NCBI GenBank assembly: GCA_027008885.1
Contig: JALVDQ010000039.1
Coordinates: 1 to 16,252 of the forward strand
Source of the DNA: Thiotrichaceae bacterium
Lineage (GTDB): Bacteria > Pseudomonadota > Gammaproteobacteria > Thiotrichales > Thiotrichaceae
DNA length: 16,252 nucleotides
Reading direction: 5' to 3'
The notes beneath the pieces are model-generated. The model was not told the origin of the DNA. It saw only the letters and a list, made by a program, of their open reading frames with translations, and searched no databases. The translations under genes were made by a program, and so were the position numbers. Shown here piece after piece: positions 13,910-16,252 of this stretch. The first letter of the stretch is position 1, and each line of letters starts with the position of its first letter.

Positions 13910-14599
13910 ATGGCAAACTTCTCTACACACCTGGGAGCCGCAGCTATTGGCTCCGGAATGCTGGCAACGCTGTGTTTACAGGTCGGCTTTGTAGATGCCA
14001 AAGATGCCATCCTGCTTGCTGCGGCAGGTGTTATCGGGGGCATTCTGCCCGATATTGACCTGCACTATTCTTATCCCAGCCGTATTATTTTTTCACTGCT
14101 GGGGATACTCATGGCTTTTCTGTGGATTTTTGCCGCTGAAAATGATCTCTCCATTACCCAGCTCTGGGCAGCAGGTTTCGGCATTTATCTCCTGATCCGC
14201 TATCCCGTCTGGAAAGCATTTAATCAATTTACAGTTCATCGCGGAGCAGTACACTCCATAATAGCCGCCCTGCTCTGCGCTTTGCTCTCTGTATTACTGA
14301 GCTTTTACATCTTTCACCGAGCGGCTTTTCTTTCCTGGTTTGTGGGCTTGTTTGTCTTTCTGGGCTTCATCCTGCATTTACTGCTGGATGAAATTTACAG
14401 CGTTGACTTTATGGGACACCGCCTGAAACGCTCTTTTGGTACGGCATTAAAACTTTTTGACAGAAAACAGATTCAGGGCAGTGCCATTATCGTCAGCGGC
14501 ATTCTCGCAAGCTGGTTTTTCGCACCGGACATCAGTGCGTTTATTGATACCCTGAGCAGTATTGAAACCTATCAACTCATCTGGCAGCGCATGTTCTAA
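13910..14599 (+). CDS. YdjM-family inner-membrane protein (putative metal-dependent hydrolase)
   Basis: This 229-residue integral membrane protein has five or six hydrophobic segments. Family motifs are the N-terminal FSTHLGAAAIGSG, GGILPDIDLHYS (43-54) with its Asp pair, HRGAVHSI (114-121) and HLLLDEIYSVDFMG (161-174). The His and Asp residues of these motifs are the proposed metal ligands of the DUF457/YdjM family. E. coli YdjM belongs to the LexA regulon; I see no clear LexA box here. It starts 18 bp after the effector-binding protein gene and is probably co-transcribed with it. Biochemical function is unknown. Confidence 0.8.
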   Translation: MANFSTHLGAAAIGSGMLATLCLQVGFVDAKDAILLAAAGVIGGILPDIDLHYSYPSRIIFSLLGILMAFLWIFAAENDLSITQLWAAGFGIYLLIRYPVWKAFNQFTVHRGAVHSIIAALLCALLSVLLSFYIFHRAAFLSWFVGLFVFLGFILHLLLDEIYSVDFMGHRLKRSFGTALKLFDRKQIQGSAIIVSGILASWFFAPDISAFIDTLSSIETYQLIWQRMF

Positions 14600-14671
14600 A
14601 CTCATGTTTTATTATAACTACCCATCCCCCCTGTTTTTTATATATTTTGGAAGCAGCCAGGAAACATGAGT
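14600..14671 (+). repeat. Dispersed composite repeat, copy 4, inside a 10-bp inverted repeat
   Basis: The core TACCCATCCCCCCTGTTTTT continues as TTATATATTTT to 14648 and then diverges; the GCGTAGC palindromic module is absent. It is framed by ACTCATGTTT (14600-14609) and AAACATGAGT (14662-14671), a perfect 10-bp inverted repeat. The left arm starts directly after the ydjM-like stop codon. Confidence 0.75.
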
Positions 14672-14692
14672 CATAGCAGGGGCTAAAGAAAC

Positions 14693-15226
14693 ATGAAAGC
14701 AACACGCAGACATCATCTGCACCTGATTTTAGGTGGCGCGCGCTCAGGCAAAAGCCATTACGCCGAGCAACTTGCCAGGGATTCGGGCAAGCAGGTTATT
14801 TACCTTGCGACAGCAAAAGTTCTGGATAATGAAATAGCCGCGCGCGTCGCGCGTCACAAACAGGATCGCCCCGCTCACTGGAAAACTGTAGAAGAACCAT
14901 TGCAACTGGCTGATGCGCTGCAACAATGGGCAGCGCCCGAGCATATTATTTTGCTTGATTGTCTTAGTATGTGGTTAATGAACCTGCTTTCGGAGTCATC
15001 CACAACGCTTTTGGCAGACGAGCAAAAAAAGTTGCTGCAAATTCTGCCCGAGCTGAATGGCGACTGTCTGCTGGTCAGCAATGAAGTCGGCATGGGCATT
15101 ATTCCCATGGGAGCACTGACCCGCCAATATGTTGACGAGGCAGGTCGGCTGCATCAACAGCTGGCGCAGCTGGCAGATCGGGTGACTTTAATGGTTGCCG
15201 GACTGGCGCATAAAATTAAACCCTGA
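14693..15226 (+). CDS. cobU: Adenosylcobinamide kinase / adenosylcobinamide-phosphate guanylyltransferase
   Basis: CobU phosphorylates adenosylcobinamide and then transfers GMP to it, giving AdoCbi-GDP for cobalamin assembly. At 177 residues the length is normal (about 180). The P-loop is GGARSGKS (14-21); the guanylylated histidine is His55 in RVARHKQDRP; further family motifs are ATAKVLDNEIA (40-50), LLDCLSMWLMNLL and VSNEVGMGIIP. AGGGG upstream at 14678-14682 serves as ribosome binding site. No cobalamin riboswitch fits in the 93 bp upstream. It is followed 21 bp later by cobT, the next pathway partner. Confidence 0.96.
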   Translation: MKATRRHHLHLILGGARSGKSHYAEQLARDSGKQVIYLATAKVLDNEIAARVARHKQDRPAHWKTVEEPLQLADALQQWAAPEHIILLDCLSMWLMNLLSESSTTLLADEQKKLLQILPELNGDCLLVSNEVGMGIIPMGALTRQYVDEAGRLHQQLAQLADRVTLMVAGLAHKIKP

Positions 15227-15247
15227 GAAAAACAAAGGAGTGAAAAA

Positions 15248-16252
15248 ATGGACTGGATTTATAAGCCCTGCCCCCAGCGTGATACCTCATTTAAACAAAA
15301 AGCTGTGCAACGACAGGAACAACTCACCAAACCGCCCGGATCACTTGGCAGGCTGGAACAGCTTGCGATTCAGTTTGCTGATTTGCAACAGACGCAACAA
15401 CCTTCTGCGGAGAATATCAGCATTGCTATTTTTGCCGCTGATCATGGTATCGCAGAGGAAGGTGTTTCTGCCTTTCCGCAAGAAGTGACGGCACAGATGG
15501 TTGTGAATTTTTTAAATTCCGGAGCAGCGATTAGCGTTCTTGCAAAACAGCAAAATGCCACACTTGAGATTATTGATACTGGAATTGCAAGCGAACTTCC
15601 AGAGCAAGATGGCTTGATCGTGCAGCGCGTCGCAGCAGGAACAAACAACTCTCTAAAACAGGAAGCAATGAGCAAAGAGCAGTTGGAAAGCGCCCTGCAA
15701 GCTGGCTACGACGCAGTAGAACGTGCGCTTGCCCGGCACACCGATGTCTTTATCGGTGGCGAAATGGGTATTGCCAACACCACAGCTGCCAGCGCGCTAT
15801 ATTGTGCGCTACTCGGTCTTGATCCTCAAGAAACAACAGGCGCAGGCACCGGACTGGATGCTGCGGGCATTGCACACAAAACCGCGGTCATTAGCGGCAT
15901 ACTCAAACGCCATCAGAAATGTGGCAACGACACCCTGGAATGGCTTCGCTGTGTCGCCGGCTTTGAAATTGTCGCCCTGGTTGGCGCGTATATTCACGCC
16001 GCACAAAAGGGATTGCCGATTGTCGTCGATGGCTTTATCAGCTCGCTTGCTGCCTTATGCGCGGTACGCATTCAGCCTGAAGTGAACGACTACCTTATTT
16101 TCTCGCACGTTTCCGCCGAAAAAGCCCATCGCAAGGTACTCGAAATACTCCAGCAAAAAGCGCTTCTTGATTTGGGAATGCGTCTTGGTGAAGGCAGTGG
16201 CGCAGCTGTCGCGGTTTCACTGATCAAATCGGCAGTTGCACTGCATAATCAA
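15248..16252 (+). CDS. cobT: Nicotinate-nucleotide--dimethylbenzimidazole phosphoribosyltransferase, 3' end cut by window
   Basis: CobT makes alpha-ribazole phosphate from dimethylbenzimidazole and nicotinate mononucleotide, the lower-ligand branch that CobS joins to the CobU product. The frame opens at ATG 15248, with AAGGAG 7 bp upstream, and runs 335 codons to the window edge without a stop; family length is about 350, so little is missing. Motifs: KPPGSLGRLE (28-37), FAADHGIAEEGVSAFP (62-77), QMVVNFLNSGAAI, GGEMGIANTTAASA (170-183), GTGLD (200-204) and MRLGEGSGA (311-319), where Glu315 matches the catalytic base of Salmonella CobT. It probably forms an operon with cobU; cobS/cobC may follow beyond the edge. 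Confidence 0.96.
   Translation, partial: MDWIYKPCPQRDTSFKQKAVQRQEQLTKPPGSLGRLEQLAIQFADLQQTQQPSAENISIAIFAADHGIAEEGVSAFPQEVTAQMVVNFLNSGAAISVLAKQQNATLEIIDTGIASELPEQDGLIVQRVAAGTNNSLKQEAMSKEQLESALQAGYDAVERALARHTDVFIGGEMGIANTTAASALYCALLGLDPQETTGAGTGLDAAGIAHKTAVISGILKRHQKCGNDTLEWLRCVAGFEIVALVGAYIHAAQKGLPIVVDGFISSLAALCAVRIQPEVNDYLIFSHVSAEKAHRKVLEILQQKALLDLGMRLGEGSGAAVAVSLIKSAVALHNQ

Noticed and set aside
14600..14692. Cobalamin riboswitch before cobU
   Set aside because: Only 93 bp are available, filled largely by the repeat; no B12-box-like sequence was seen.

Overview
The window comes from a Gammaproteobacterium of moderate GC content. RpoS, RdgC, HtpG, LipA and CobU/CobT are all of gammaproteobacterial type. 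A dsrN-dsrR pair suggests a sulfur oxidiser that uses the reverse dissimilatory sulfite reductase (rDsr) pathway. That lifestyle is inferred from this pair, because dsrAB itself is not in the window.

Layout. (1) 1-234, minus: the start of a single-pass membrane protein, cut by the window edge. (2) 576-2468, plus: htpG, behind a good sigma-32-type heat-shock promoter. (3) 2610-3662, minus: rpoS, convergent with htpG. Its upstream region can fold into a long stem containing a tandem repeat, and further upstream lies a 156-bp palindromic MITE-like element. (4) 4177-5397, minus: a class I/II PLP aminotransferase, divergent from a secreted LytM/M23 peptidase (5435-6250, plus). (5) 6251-6766: a gene-poor stretch with several strong hairpins, a strong bidirectional terminator and one copy of a dispersed repeat. 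(6) 11083-6767, minus: a probable four-gene operon, dsrN, dsrR, a NarX-like histidine kinase without a nitrate-binding periplasmic domain, and a NarL-like regulator. (7) 11089-11330: a composite repeat block between dsrN and rdgC. (8) 11471 to the end, plus: rdgC, lipA, a GyrI-like effector-binding protein, a YdjM-type membrane protein, cobU and cobT (3' end missing).

How the genes may work together. DsrN amidates sirohaem for DsrAB, and DsrR is a cysteine-free IscA-like protein linked to control of sulfur oxidation in Allochromatium. Finding them in the same transcriptional direction as a NarXL-like two-component system suggests that sulfur oxidation is coupled to a cytoplasmic redox or nitrogen-oxide signal. 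CobU and CobT carry out nucleotide-loop assembly of cobalamin.

The most unusual features are the dsrNR-narXL-like cluster, the dispersed modular repeat (four copies here, all abutting gene ends or starts), the structured RNA candidate at about 6491-6670, and the structured rpoS upstream region. I saw no tRNA, rRNA, CRISPR array, transposase or phage gene.
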